Below are positions 34,331-47,500 of a stretch of 64,000 bases of DNA, piece by piece. This DNA comes from Sipunculus nudus (Eukaryota; Annelida; Sipuncula; Golfingiida; Sipunculidae), in the NCBI GenBank assembly GCA_026874595.1, contig CM049320.1, positions 49,178,714 to 49,242,713 on the forward strand, given 5' to 3'. The translations under genes and the position numbers were made by a program. A model generated the notes under the pieces. It did not search any database, had not been told where the DNA came from, and saw only the letters and a program-made list of their open reading frames with translations. Every line of letters begins with the position of its first letter. Position 1 is the first letter of the stretch.

Positions 34331-35820
34331 TGTTACAATCAGTGTGTAAAACCAGTCAATTTGTAAAATGCATGAAATTTTCGGTCAATTAATAAAGTGC
34401 CTGATTCACCAAGGCAATTTTAAAATGACTGAAATTTTCAGGCATTTTACAAATGACTGAAAAAATCAGCCAGTTTATTTGACACATTGACTGAATCGAT
34501 ATGACATTTTTTTGTTTCAAATATCTCACTATTGTCAGTTAATAAATTTATGCCCGTTTCTTCTATCTTGGCCATTTATAAAGAATACTGGACATGTAAT
34601 AAGACTAAAATACATATGCAGACTGGATTGGTGACGGGTAACCAGGATCAAATGGATGAAATATGCAGACCATAATAACATAATGAAATGTGTTATATTT
34701 TACAACTCATATGGCTACTTCTCATGTAAAGATGAGAATCAAATCAAACTAAAGTTTTTGATTAAATAAACATTAAAACTCTATAACATGTGCAATAATG
34801 TGTGAGATGAATTATGTCAATTGCAAAACACTGAAGGAGAACTACAGTTATATGTTTGTTTATAGCAAATACATGATTAAGATATGCTTAAGTGAATTAT
34901 AAAGGGTCGTGTTTAATAACAAATATACCGACCGCATTTGTTACTTTAAATTTGTTTACCATCTACATTCTTTGAGTGGAGCCAAACTGTAATTGCTGAT
35001 AGTGTTCAGTAGTAACCTGTTCATATTAAGACAGTATATAGAAGTGCAGTTTTGTGGGAAACACGTGGTTGGGGACCTTAGTGAACTTAGTATATTCCCT
35101 CCTTCATATTGACAAATAAAAGAAAGTTATTTTAAAAAAAAAAGAGTTATTTACAAAAATGTGTAACAATTTTGTAAAATGTCAAAAGAGTGTGATATTT
35201 CAGAAATAACTAATAAACTTACTTAAAATGATGACTAATTTTGTATCACTCATTTGCCTGACATTGTGGGACGAATTATTAAAGTACAAATAAAATTATA
35301 CGTCTATTCGAGAATTTAAACAATTTAAGTTCCTCTGTGAAATAACCAAAAGCTGATCCAAGGATTTCGGTGATGGGGGGGGGGGGGGGGGGGAGTTCTT
35401 AGGGGACGTTTATTGTCCTAAGTCTTTTAGGGTCAAACAATTTAATATATCATTGGTTTCTGGAGCGAGAATTTCCCCCCGAGTTATCAAGACCAAATTT
35501 GCATCCAAATTGCTGTAAACTAGCTTAAAAATGGCAAAAGTACGATAAAAAATGTTTTATTGTTTTGTAAGAGTGAGGTTTATGAAGCAAATGAAATGTC
35601 TTTTAAATCTTTGTAACCTTCTGACAAAGGTATATTTCATCCAAATTACATTTCAGTAAATGTGTCTAATAAACTGACCGAATTTTCAGTCAATTTATAA
35701 AATGCCTAAACAAATTTCAGTCATTTTATAAAATTGCCTGAGTGAATCAAGCACTTTGTAAATTGACTGGAAAATTCAGGCATTTTACAAAGTGACTGAT
35801 TTTACGCACTGACTGTTACA
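34331..35820. mobile_element. DNA transposon with about 150-bp TIRs, non-autonomous
   Basis: The left end (34331-34477) and the reverse complement of the right end (35671-35820) align along their whole length, both starting TGTTACA or TGTAACA, then ATCAGTGTGTAAAA or GTCAGTGCGTAAAA. Inside each TIR a motif of the type GTCAATTTGTAAAATGCCTGA is itself repeated in both directions. The flanks are TATA on each side (34327-34330 and 35821-35824), a possible 4-bp target duplication, but within AT repeats. The roughly 1.2-kb interior holds no credible gene and a poly-G run at about 35375-35392. Termini TGTNR, long TIRs and a 4-bp duplication would suit the Ginger class (inference). Confidence 0.85.
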
Positions 35821-36240
35821 TATAAATACATAAGGGTTTTCAGGAACGCGGAACGGTACCGCTCTGGGACTCGCGGCTTTCAATCCCTGTTAGTCCCACC
35901 AGACGCGCGGTTTCAAGAGGCACAACCTCAAGATCAAAGCGGGCTCCGAACATAGAATACCCCGAAACCTAATCAAGCGAGGATAACAATAAAACATACC
36001 TGCCTTGTTAATTAGAAATGGATTTTAGTATCTCTTTTTAAGATACTACATTGCATACAAATGTTTCACATTAAGTATATAAAAATACATTAAAAAATCC
36101 CATAATACATCAACCTGTGACCTTAACCTGTTCAGGAGACCTTTAAGATATGCCCGACATCTTAAGGAAAGATGCATTTGAGAGATGTGTGTCGCATTTG
36201 AAATGTAAAAAAATTGTATAAATCAATTAAAAAAAGGGCA

Positions 36241-36516
36241 CCGGGAACGTGCATAATACGCGCGTTGTGTATCCGATGACCTCTGACCTAATTGAATATG
36301 CGTGAATTTTGATGAGAATGTTATTCAGAGAAGAAACTTTATTGGTAAATAAATATACTGAGTTTCATGAAAATCCATAAGAATTTTGGTAAGTCATCAT
36401 GGTGCCACCAATATTTGATGACCTCTGACCTTATTAGAAATGCGTAAATTTTGTTGGAAATCAAAATTATATTGATTAATATTTCTGCAGAGTTTGATCA
36501 AAATCCATCGGATTCC
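36241..36516. repeat. two-unit degenerate repeat upstream of duplicated copy 2
   Basis: GATGACCTCTGACCT occurs near 36278 and 36417. Each is followed by ATGCGTRAATTTTG and GAGTTTNATNAAAATCCAT. Copy 1 of the 0.53-kb segment begins inside the second unit, so copy 1 is a fragment of a longer repeat family. Confidence 0.6.
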
Positions 36517-37039
36517 TCGTAAGTTATCCCAGTAGATCCCAGTAAAATTTTATGAGAAATAGTTTTATATTATGGAATTTAAAAATTATGTATAAAACAA
36601 TTAATAAAAATTCTAAAAATCATTCAAGTGTGACCTAAACCTAATCAGAACTGGAGACCCATGAATACGATCCACCTGCTACTACAATTTGAAGTAGATC
36701 CGAGTAAAACTTATATATATATATATATACTTATTTTTTTTTGCAAGTGGGATGGTCAATGTAATTACCCCCCCCCCCCCTCCCCGATATTCAGATAATA
36801 ACATTTATATACTAAAAAGGAACTATATTAATAATTAGACTAGTTTCATTTCTGAGATTACTATGAAATATTATATTTCTTAACCTGGTTCTTAACCTTT
36901 ACTAAAACATACTTAATAAAACTGATACTGAATTATTATATATATTGGAAATGTGTCACACGGACAATCTATATATTAATAGCGTAAGGCGATTTTTGTG
37001 ATTTTCCGTATCTCCTCTGATACCGCCGTACGGATTGCC
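36517..37039. repeat. 0.52-kb duplicated segment, copy 2
   Basis: Matches 33287-33815 with a shorter AT tract (36711-36730) and a longer poly-C run (about 36771-36782). Here the homology to the family continues past GGATTGCC into GTGATTCTCGACATACATAT, which is found again, diverged, at 38836-38955. Confidence 0.85.
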
Positions 37040-37423
37040 GTGATTCTCGACATACATATGCTCTGGGTTTGTCCGAAGAGATTCCGCCCCCTTTTATTTG
37101 CAATATTTGCGTATTACGTGCATAATTAATAATTTTAATATTTGCTCCCCCGCGGGCGCCTCTTTTCTTTATGTCTTCGGGCCTGGTAACACAATGGCCA
37201 CAGAGTTTTTGATGGCGGGACAGAGTTTTTCTCCGGGGGCCCTATCTGGGCTTTTCTTAAATTTGCGGTGACAGGCCCGAAATAATCCCCCTTGGTGATC
37301 CCTTCTCAAAAGGCAACCTCCGCGCAGCGAAAAGATCTATTGTGCACAAGGAGATCACGCGTGAGGAAAATGCTCAAAAGGGGGATCTTTCAAAGAATGA
37401 AAATTTTCCGAGCGGTAGTGAAT

Positions 37424-38414
37424 GCAGGGTAGTGTGTAAAACCCGAACCCCACGGTCCCCGGACCCCATAAACCTATTTCCTCATTTTCCATTATTTATA
37501 TACCGATAAAAACACCACTATTGTTGATGTTAGGACAGAGCAAAGTCCCTAAATATTGCACATTTGTAAATGACCGATTCACTGAAAGATTTATAATTAC
37601 AAAAATATTTCGATGAAGACGGACCTCATTTACTTGAATTTGCCGACTGTTCAATTTTGACGGACCCCAGTAACCACCGCTCATATTTTTATTTATGACT
37701 AAAAGAGGACAAAAATAGCACTCATGTCACACACTAAATATAATATTTGTTATTTTAAATGAAAATATAATAGTGCGGACACAGTGGGGGAGATTTAATT
37801 TGAAGTGCACTAACAGTTGAGCGGACCTAAAACTGATATATCAGAGCACTTCCACATAACAACAGGTTTCGTGCTCCGTTCATAACAACCATGCAATTTT
37901 AAAGTTGGCAATAATATAAATACCGAAAGGAATTGTTGATTACTTGCATTTCAAGCAACTACAGGTTCCAAAATAATGATTTTGTAAATGTTTTAAATTA
38001 TAATACTTTTTAAAACGCTACACAAATGAAATAAATAGCAAATATGAAATTATGAATAAAAACTGAGACAGGAATGTAAAAATACAGATACAAACACAAT
38101 ATTAAATCACAAATGTGTCATGGCTAAACGTGATGTCAAATACATGTATGTACTAAAGAAATGGTAAAACAACGAGAAAACGGGGTCCGTGTAATCCGTG
38201 AGGTCCGTGCTCAAGGGTCCGTGTTTTGTTTTTTATCAAATTTTGTTGCAAAACAGACTATTTTTTTTATGTTTTAACCAAACATAATATAAAATATGTC
38301 TTTAGATACGATTATGCTAAAATATCTGGACAAATTACCATGAGAGTTTAAGAATTACAAATTTTTCTTGGGTTCCGGGATCCGGAGTGGGATCCGGGTT
38401 TAACACACTGCATG
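37424..38414. mobile_element. second inverted-repeat element, about 1 kb
   Basis: The left end GCAGGGTAGTGTGTAAAACC (37424 on) and the reverse complement of the right end, GCATGCAGTGTGTTAAACCC (from about 38414), align for about 45 bases at roughly three-quarters identity, both rich in GGACCCC or GGATCCC. The interior repeats GGTCCGTG-type motifs near 38187-38222 and has no credible gene. The exact termini and target duplication are not resolved. Confidence 0.55.
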
Positions 38415-38835
38415 CCTGAACGCAGTGACTGTCTCACTGGAAAACATTGGCTCAGCTTTCAAACAGAAAGGAGTGCGTGATATTTAAAAATATATACAGC
38501 CATTAAATGTACCACATAATATAATGCTACCACGAACTTTTGCTCAGCGGAATTGCCCGACCATGTGAGTGCTCAGTTATTGTGCGTTATAACCGGAATG
38601 CAATTATCGAGATCACGTCTCAGCGCTGTACTCTACTACCATGCAAGATAACAGGTTCCTTTACTGGTGGATTCACGGGCGCGGAGGGCAACTTTAAATG
38701 GCAATGTTCAGCATAATATATATTTTCATATAAAAATGATTTTATTTAACATATCAAATTGTTCGAAAATTCTCCGGCCAACCTCTCGGCTTCAATTAGA
38801 GTTTTCATGCATAACACCATGCATATAATGGATCT

Positions 38836-38955
38836 ATATATTAATAGCGTATAACGCGATTTGTGTTAATTTACATGTCTCCTCTGACACTACGGTTTGC
38901 CGTGATTTTTTACATACATATGCTCCGGGTTTGTCCGAAGACATTCCACCATTCG
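38836..38955. repeat. partial third copy of the 0.5-kb repeat family
   Basis: ATCTATATATTAATAGCGTA, the TCTCCTCTGACACTACGG segment and ATACATATGCTCCGGGTTTG match 36967-37088 with moderate divergence. Confidence 0.7.
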
Positions 38956-38999
38956 GACAAGAACGTATTCGTCCAGGTCATTCAGACTCCGACACAAGG

Positions 39000-40000
39000 T
39001 TAACTCAGAGACAGAACACATACAAAATGTCGGATTCAAAGAGACAGTAACATTGTACACCCAAGACATTAAACTATGACAGACTTTTTGACATCAGAAC
39101 TAAATGCTCGCCCAAATTGCTAGGTAATTGCTAGTAAAAGTTTAATAAAAAAGTTGTCCCAACTTTGATTACCCTCACACGCCTACGAACCATCCATCCG
39201 GAACCTTATTATAAGTTACTAGCTGATAAACCCGGTATACCGGTTTTTACCGGGGTTTGGGTGATGTATAATTAACTGAGATGAGGAATGTAAGCTCATT
39301 TCTTTATTCTCAAAATTCAATGAAAATATAGATTTTCAGTGGGTTACTGTCTGAATAAGATATGTACAATTTTTTTAACATTTATTTTGTGGCGCTTTGC
39401 TCAAAGCAAGAAATTCATACACCGGTATGTTTACCTTGAAGACCTGGTCAGTCAGGATGTTTACATTTGCGAACCAGAATGGGACGCGGGGACATTCAGG
39501 TTTTTGATCTTTAACTGGTTACTGTTGTTGGACATTTAAAGATTAGGTTGATGTGAGGAAGACATGAAAGATGAATTAAATGTACGTTTAAGGCAAAAAA
39601 AACTGTTCCTGAAAAAAAAGAAATGCAAATATGCATATACCTCGTTAGTAGCAGAAGCGGACCCAAAGGGAGGACAGGCGGTCCGTACCCCCACCCTTTG
39701 CAGCAGCTGCAACTTTTTTTGTAACCATATCAGACCAATTTTGAGGGCTGGAACCCCAACCCAACCCCCACTACTTTTCTAAAAATGGGGACTTTGCATT
39801 AGGTTTTGTCCTTATTCTTCCTGGGTTGTACCCCTCCTTTTCACTAAACGACAGTCATTCTGATTCTGGCTAATAGTCGACAGGGCCCCTTATATTCGGG
39901 CATATTCCATGCCTGAACGGACATCACAGATTACAAATGTCGCCGGTGCGCAGGGAACGATCTCATCCAGTGTAGTATATTACCTTCCAGACTCTAAAGC
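39000..40000. other. no firm gene
   Basis: A plus-strand open frame at 39339-39539 has a hydrophobic start and reads VYICEPEWDAG, but no splice context or family supports it. A short palindromic CCGGTATACCGG segment lies near 39233-39245. Confidence 0.35.
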
Positions 40001-40006
40001 CTGAGT

Positions 40007-40207
40007 TTATTCAAATCGTGTATGTGGCACTGTATCAAAAGCTTTGCTGAAATCAAGTATTCCGACATTTATTTGTTGTCCATTATCACGTGACTTTAGT
40101 AAGTCATGATAAGTGAACAGTAACTGAGTTTCACATGAGTGACCGGATCTGACACCATGGTTTGCCGTAGTCAGTATGCCTTGTTTGTCAAGGTGACCTC
40201 TTAACAC
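40007..40207 (-). pseudogene. non-LTR reverse transcriptase fragment
   Basis: The minus strand encodes HGVRSGHSCETQLL, then KSRDNGQQINVGILDFSKAF and DTVPH, the conserved RT block around the first palm aspartate (DFSKAFDTV). Only about 66 residues are present and no neighbouring RT sequence is open, so it is a truncated remnant. Confidence 0.88.
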
Positions 40208-40807
40208 ATACGAGGGTCAGAGCCTGGGTCAAATGTCAGGCCAAACATGTTTAAATCCGTCACTGAAAGGAAGGTTGTTCATAGTCAATAATCCTGGCGA
40301 CCACAAAGACAATCCGGTCTTTGCCGAAGGCAGTTCGACTGTTTTCGGTAGTAACCTCCACGCAAATCATTAAACATGCAAAAATCACTCAGAATGACGT
40401 GTACATCAAAAATGATTTATTCTCATATCGGCGTGGGCTCGGCGGTAACAATAACCTTTAATATGAGTTATGGCACAGTGTCTTACGCAATGCGGTTTCA
40501 GAGAACTTTGCGAACAAAGGTGGACCGAATTCCTTTTATAAGTATAAGATGATCAGGGCACGAACCTCCAAGTGCCAGATTGAACCTCTTCACTTAGTAA
40601 ATGGTTCCTTGTGGAATCATGGTTCTAGACAAAACCATGCGGGTTTATAGAAGAACCGACAAGAACCCTTTTTTTACAGAGTAAGGATCTCCTTTACAAT
40701 TATAACGTCAATAATGTCAACTGAAATACTCATCGTTCTATCAGACACATGATCATGTTGTATTAACAAGGGTAAAACGGGATCACAAACATAAACATTG
40801 TTGAAGT

Positions 40808-40889
40808 AGCAGTACTTACACTGAGCAAATACGAGCAGTGTCAATAATACAGTGATTCTCAGCATCTTGATGGACAAAGATAAAGTCAA
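40808..40889 (-). CDS. signal-peptide first exon of an unidentified secreted protein
   Basis: The minus strand reads MLRITVLLTLLVFAQ, a classical signal peptide (Arg near the N terminus, Leu/Val core), preceded by an in-frame upstream MTLSLSIK. The coding sequence runs into CAGT|GTAAGTAC, a strong donor, giving a phase-1 exon end at about 40822. Downstream exons toward lower coordinates were not found. The neighbouring RT fragment may have disturbed the gene. Function unknown. Confidence 0.5.
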
Positions 40890-41259
40890 CTCTGTACAAT
40901 GCTATGTTGCACTGGTTGAAAGTGTTTATCATTAGAGAAAGACACAGGTGAACATATATTTATAGAACGTGACTGCTATGTCAAAAATCAGAGCTAGAAA
41001 TTATCAGGGACTTTGAACTTTAGGAAACTCGCTCCTGCCAGGCAGCGTATACTTACGCCAAGTATAATTTGTACATATGTATTGAGTTGTGTCTAAACAG
41101 TTGTTTTTACCCTTAGACGTTAATAATATATACACTTTACACAAGACCATGTTCCCTGAGATGTAGTTATGCTTTTTAATGTATTAGATTGATGTTACGT
41201 GTACAGGTGTATTGCGTTCAGATGTACATCTTGGTAATAGCAGGCCGTCTTCTTGCACT

Positions 41260-41900
41260 GTCTATTTTTATCGGACACCCTGAGAAACACACAGGGGAGG
41301 GTCCAGGATTTTGGAAAGGGGAGGGTCCAACCAAGGAAGGCAAAAAGAATACCGAATAAATGTCCTCTGGTCCGGAAAGGAGGGGTCCAGGGCGCAAAAA
41401 TTGGTTTGAACCCCCTAAAAAAGTTGTTGCGGCTTCAAGTGAGTTTGTGTGTGTGTGGGGGGGGGGGGGACCCTGAACCCCCCCCCCTCTCTGGATCTGC
41501 CACTGGATTGTTTTAAAACAATAATAACAATTTATTTAATATATTAAATAAATGTATATTACAACTGGTAAACAGTAACGAGAAGCCAATTTTCTTAAAA
41601 TATCATAAATAACACAATAAATTGAGACTTACAGGAGTCATTTTCTTTGATAGAATGTTTCATTATCTTCTGTAAACCAGTAAAACATCTTGTTACAACA
41701 AGATTATAAAGTCTTCAGTGCACCTTTGTATGCTAAGCCATCAACAAACAAACAAATTTTAGAGCCAAATTCTGTTTGCCAGAGGTGTAAGTCTGAGAAG
41801 AAATTTTATTCCTTTGATGGTGTTCCTGTATACTAAGGAGTGGTGAAACTAGAGAATGTGACACCTTACCAAAGTTTCTGTGTAAAATGTGTTACAGGTA
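41260..41900. other. no gene; degraded repeat with poly-G/C runs
   Basis: GGGGAGGGTCCA-type motifs at 41290-41400 and GGATCTGCCACTGG near 41493 resemble degraded repeat ends also hinted at near 39658 and 53660. A G run (about 41457-41469) and C run (about 41479-41487) are adjacent. Nothing else is recognised. Confidence 0.4.
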
Positions 41901-41932
41901 ACTGTTTTATTATGCGCAGGATTGTTACATGT

Positions 41933-42440
41933 GTCTGTTGACATTCTGATTCGTGTAGCGCAGGTATAGTTCGTTGCTATGGGAACCTCGCTTGTTGGAC
42001 TCTGGCTCGCGTGTAGGGTCTGGAGCGTAGAGACACAGCGTTCTTTGTTCGAGATGTTTCAGGTCTGTTCATGTGCGTGTGTATTGTTCTTTGGAATTTT
42101 CCAGTTTTAGAATTTTCGGATGAGCAGCTATAAATTAGGGGCTGTGTTTAGAGCCGGCAGAAAGGAAAAGACCAGCGAGCACCTAAGAGTGTTACCTTCT
42201 CGTTATTTTAGGGACCTTACCGATAATTGCAGTGGTGTCGGATATTTAACGTACTTAATACATACTTAATACGGAGTGTCTCCGGTTTGCCTTTGGATTA
42301 TTACTATTTACGCAGATCATTGGTTTTAAAGGACTCTTGTTGAGCTTTGACATTGGTTGTATCCAGAATCAAAGCCTAGGTTCCGGACACTCTGATTTAA
42401 GCACTCTCAGAGTCATGTTACCCATTGTTCAAGGTTCCAT
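41933..42440 (+). repeat. LTR-like/promoter-like repeat, copy 1
   Basis: Begins near TGTTACATGTG (41933). About 195 bases on it carries a TATA-like CTATAAATTAG, then GGGGCTGTGTTTAGAGCCGG. It is collinear with 49055-49656 (AGAGACACAGCG near 42031, GGGACCTTACCGA near 42210, TTTTAAAGGACT near 42325). The right edge is uncertain. An LTR of a retrotransposon is the likeliest identity. Confidence 0.5.
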
Positions 42441-43594
42441 GAATTCAGCTGAGCGTCAGGGCTCATAGGCCACTTGTTATTCTTACTTGCATATTGCACT
42501 TCCTTCGTCTAGATAGTCCGCAGACTTCTCCCTGGATTTGTTTTGTATTTTGCCAGAGTTCACATACACCAATACGGTCAGCCATCCAACATGAGACTCA
42601 TTTTAGAATAAAATAAACATATATCTTTTTTATTATCCAGTCAGCATTATTGCAAATGCTACAAATACTGTGACGTATTTTTATATCGCCAATCACACTG
42701 ATCTGAATAAAACAGAGAGGTTTTTGATTCCTCCCTACCAAGCAAAATATATATGTGTGATAATTATGATGAAAATGGAAGCGTACTCTTCTTTACATTG
42801 CACATTGCAGATTTGTTATTTTGTGAAATATTTATTATTATTCTCTTAATGACCCTAATAACAAAATGCTGATATTGGAAAATATATTGTTGAAATCATG
42901 ATAGTGTAGGTGGCTCGATTACAGTAACCAAGTGACTACTCTTACTGGGATCAAATATGAGCAAACAGATAACTGAAATCCACATATTTGACAGGGAAGC
43001 AGAGGAAAGCGCTCATTTATGTATGAACTTTGTCAGTCGCAGTTCCGGAAAAATGAAAATTTCATTATCATCTTTGAAGTTTGCTTGGTGTTTATACTAC
43101 AATGATGTCCATCCTTCAATTTTCTTAATGGTTACACCGTCTCAGTAAAATAACTTACAATGATAGACTACAATTTTCAAAGTGCACCACACACAAAGAA
43201 AGGTAGAACGTAAATACCAAGGGCTGGGACTTTATGGCAGAAGACCTCTGGCTCTGACCTTACTGCGCTCAAAGGCAAAATGTTGATACCTCGGCCTAAA
43301 CCGAAGACTTGCCCGAATGTTTAAAAGGTTACGACTCCTTGGTACTTATAGCCATATATAATATAGGCATGAGCATACATAACCTGGAATCCGAATGCTT
43401 TAAACATGACTTATCATTCTCCACTTTACCAGAAGCTAAATTGGTTTTGTTGACTCGAAAAATTAGTTAAAGCAGTAGGTCAGAGCTGTATCGTAAGCTG
43501 ACATTCTGATGCACATGCAGACATTAAAATATCATCTCCAGAGAATCGCAGGTGTCAAACTACACGACTTTTTCGTAGATCAGGCGTTTATATT

Positions 43595-44441
43595 CTATTC
43601 ACAAATTGACCAGTGCAGCTCAAGGTGACCCTGGTTGTCCCACCGATGATTTGAGCTCAGGACACATATGAATCTCTGATCCGTAGAATGATCCGGTTGG
43701 TTTGGTGCCCAGTTTTTGTAAGTAAGAATTTCTCTGGTGCTGTACCATTCCCATTCGTTTGTAGACTTCCACTGGGACCCGGAAGTCCAATACCCAAACC
43801 AAGGGTTATCTAAAAGCAAATTATATATATATAATTATACTGATATAATTTGATTCATAATATATACTTTGTACAATCCATGTGAAATTTATAAAGTTTA
43901 AATTGAATATGGTTGAAGTATTTGAATGTAAATAAAATCGTTTAAAATATTTGAGTTATAATTTTAGTGTAATTTCACTTAAATACATAGTTAAGAAGAC
44001 TATAAAAACTTTAGTTCAGGGTTTGGTCATCAGTCGTATATAGACTATTGTAATAGTGCGCTCTTAGGGGCACATCATTCACGTGACGTCACGGCTAGTC
44101 TTTACCGTAAGGTCAAAGGTCGATTGTAGAGAGTGGGGGCACATAAATGTTACATATCTAAATTACAATTGATGCAGAACATGGCTGCCCGTACCATTGA
44201 TGGTGTACGTAAACATGATAGGATCTCGTCTTCTATGCTAGAGCTCCACTAAATCATTAATATTATTATTTTGAATTATTTATCATATTAAATATAATGG
44301 CACAATAAAATTAACAGCAGATTTCAAATATAAAATACGGCAAAAAAATGTACTGATGACAGAGCTCAAAGAAACATTTAACCTCATAGTTGTGTTATAT
44401 GCGCTTATAACTTGGCAATCAAATTAAAGAAATCTGGACTT

Positions 44442-44527
<86 letters not shown>

Positions 44528-47500
44528 TAAATGGTGTGTACAACCACAGCCGTTTGCCACATATAAGGCTGTCATACTTAACCAATTAAAGTACTGTTAA
44601 CTTGATACGTTATGTTTCTGAAGCTATCATTATATGTGATAAGAGAATATTAATGAATGATAAATTATCATTACCATATTCAGTTCTTCTTTCTTTTGAC
44701 CATATTAAAATCATTGAACAGACATGCATATTTCGTTGGACGGACTTTTAATCTATGGTATATCAGGCCTGCTTGAAAACTTCCTACTCAATGTCCATAG
44801 CTTTCACTTTAAATCTGTTATTAATCCCAGCCCATTTAGTTGGGAAAAGTTGTATCAGTAACATTGTTTTGTACTATCAAAAAATCAGTGTACGCGCTTT
44901 AATAAAACTCGTGAAATATCGACATTTGCAAACTATAGTGATAATCAATATGCGAATCACCATATCGCGATATACCGATCGATATATCGATAATTTCGCA
45001 CAGCCTTTTTGATTATTAAAAATATAATCATGGAAGGTCACTCAGATCACAGAATGATCAAAATTGCTAGTTTCGAAGGCTAACATAGAGCAGAGTGAGA
45101 AAGTTATCTTTTCGGGATGCAGAACCAAAACTCTGAATTGACAGTATATGTAAAAATGGAAATTATTGTCATACTTAAAGCCATATTAAAACACTTTTAT
45201 TTTGCAGATCTTACAATCTACAGTACATGTATAAAATGTTATACATAACACTGTGTGATACCTTTTATTTTAACTTTTAAATGTATACATATACACTATT
45301 TTATGTACAATAATATGTATTGATTGATGCATTCATACTGTCACATGTCTGTAAAGTGCTATGACATGATTCAATGCATCAATGAGCGCCATATAAATAA
45401 TAAAATTATTATTTATTTTATGTCGCTTGGAAAAGTTGTCAGGCTTCTTTTATTGACTCGTGCAGACCAGACAACATTGCCGAGTCCGACCATTCCAGTT
45501 CGCGCATCCGGTCGTCTTTGCCGTGCGACGTTTACCGTCATGGAAACATGTAAATCGTGACATGGAGTCTGATAGATAGAAGATCTAATAATAAACCGAT
45601 GTTTCCGGAAAATATTCAAAATTGCACCCTTTTTCTTTATTCTTCACCTCACGATCTTCGGACATTTTCACTCACCGAAACACATGACCGATAGAAGCCA
45701 CCGACAACAGGATGGGAGAGATATCTGACAAATGTCTTTCCCATTTTCATACTATGTCAAGCGCCGATTAAGTCGGGCAGTGGCGTCAATTTATCTTCAA
45801 GGGTGGAGGGGTGTGACTTTTTTTTATAAACACACACATTCAAATAAATAAATAAAATATAAACATGTGTATGTACCTTTTAGTGTCTATATGACACATT
45901 TCAAATATCTTACAATAAGAATAAGGTTTAAGAATAAAAAGTATCCCGTTTCCAGGTTTAGATGTATGATATTTCTTAGTAAATTCATAAGTGGATCCAT
46001 TTCATTTCTTATATATAAGTATGATTCTCTGAATAGCAGAAAATACCATCCCGCCATGCTAAAAAGTGGGCTGGAGGAAGTATATATCCCCTGTATTAAC
46101 GCCCATGCGTACGGTTTTAGTTGAAAGAATTGAGAAGCGTCGATTCTATTAGCCATATAAAGCTCCAACTTTTTTGTATGTTAACATTGGCTTAAAGAGC
46201 CCCCCATGAGTGTGTTGCACTCGTGACACGAATATAACCAAGTATTTTGTTCTCACGACACGTGAAAGGCCCATGGGGATATCATATCTACCTGACCAAA
46301 TTATATGAAAGTTGTAAACCGGCCGCGTGATGCCGTGTCTGAAGTGTTTGTTTTGTCCTACACGGTTCGTTGTTGTTTTCCAGAGCACATACTAACCCAG
46401 TTTGAAAATGACGAAATAGCCGTTCAAAATGGCAAAGTTTATGGTAAATGCTGTTAATCCTGTCTTACACCCGGTTCCATTTTAGCATACAAGTTTCAAA
46501 TTCACGTAAAACATGTCAGAAACATGGTTTTCTAGCGAGGTTAAATAAAATAAGACACCTTTGATAGGTATGTTTAATTCTCAATATAAGTCTTGAATGA
46601 TCTTTTAAGCCCAATGCATTTAATTTAATTTAATGCGAATCATTCCAAGTCGTTTGACACTTTTGCCAAGAATTTGCTAAATTCCTGCTTTTTGCCAAGT
46701 TAAGTTGAACTCTGGTATTGACCAGGCTATTGACCAACTAAGTTAAGTTGAACTCATTCGGGTCATGTCCAAGCTAGCCAAATCGGTTAGTCTCTAATAA
46801 GTGTTCCTCTCTTATAAGATGTATAACTGAGATATGGTTCTACGTGGGATTAGACAGGTTATCTGATGATTGCTGTTTTATTTCTTACCTTGCACAGGTA
46901 GACCTTAAGGAGGTAGTAATTCCTCTAGATGTTTCATCTCTGATTCTGTCTCTATGCTGACCAAGGTAGCACCTAGCTGCTCACAGCGCCCCCTTGCGTT
47001 GTTCCATGTCATCTTCTCCAACAGGAAACAATAGCTGGACATGCGCTCTGATGCCGTGTGCACATCAGAAAACCCGGAAGTAGACCCTGGTCAATACAAA
47101 TAGATCAATTCAAAGTATTTCAAAATCTGAATACCTTCCTACGTGTTGATTAAATAAGTGGCAACATTAGTTTAAAAAAGTGGCAAATTCAGTTTGAATA
47201 AGTAACATAATCAGTTTAATTAATTGACATTATCATTAAAATAACTGGCATAATCAGTTTAAAAAAGTGGCAACATCATTTTAAAAAAGTGGCATGATCA
47301 GTTTCAAGATTAATACTAAAATGTGTACAATGATAAAAAGCAAGTTTATCGATTTTTCAGCCTTTATTCACATTACTAGTTTGTTATTATTGCCAACAAG
47401 ATATATTACCACAGGTAAATTTCTGTACTGCTGATTCACGTTGTACTGATTGGATAATGCGGAGCAAGGCCGTAGTATTGCCGGTCACGCACCCTTTGGA

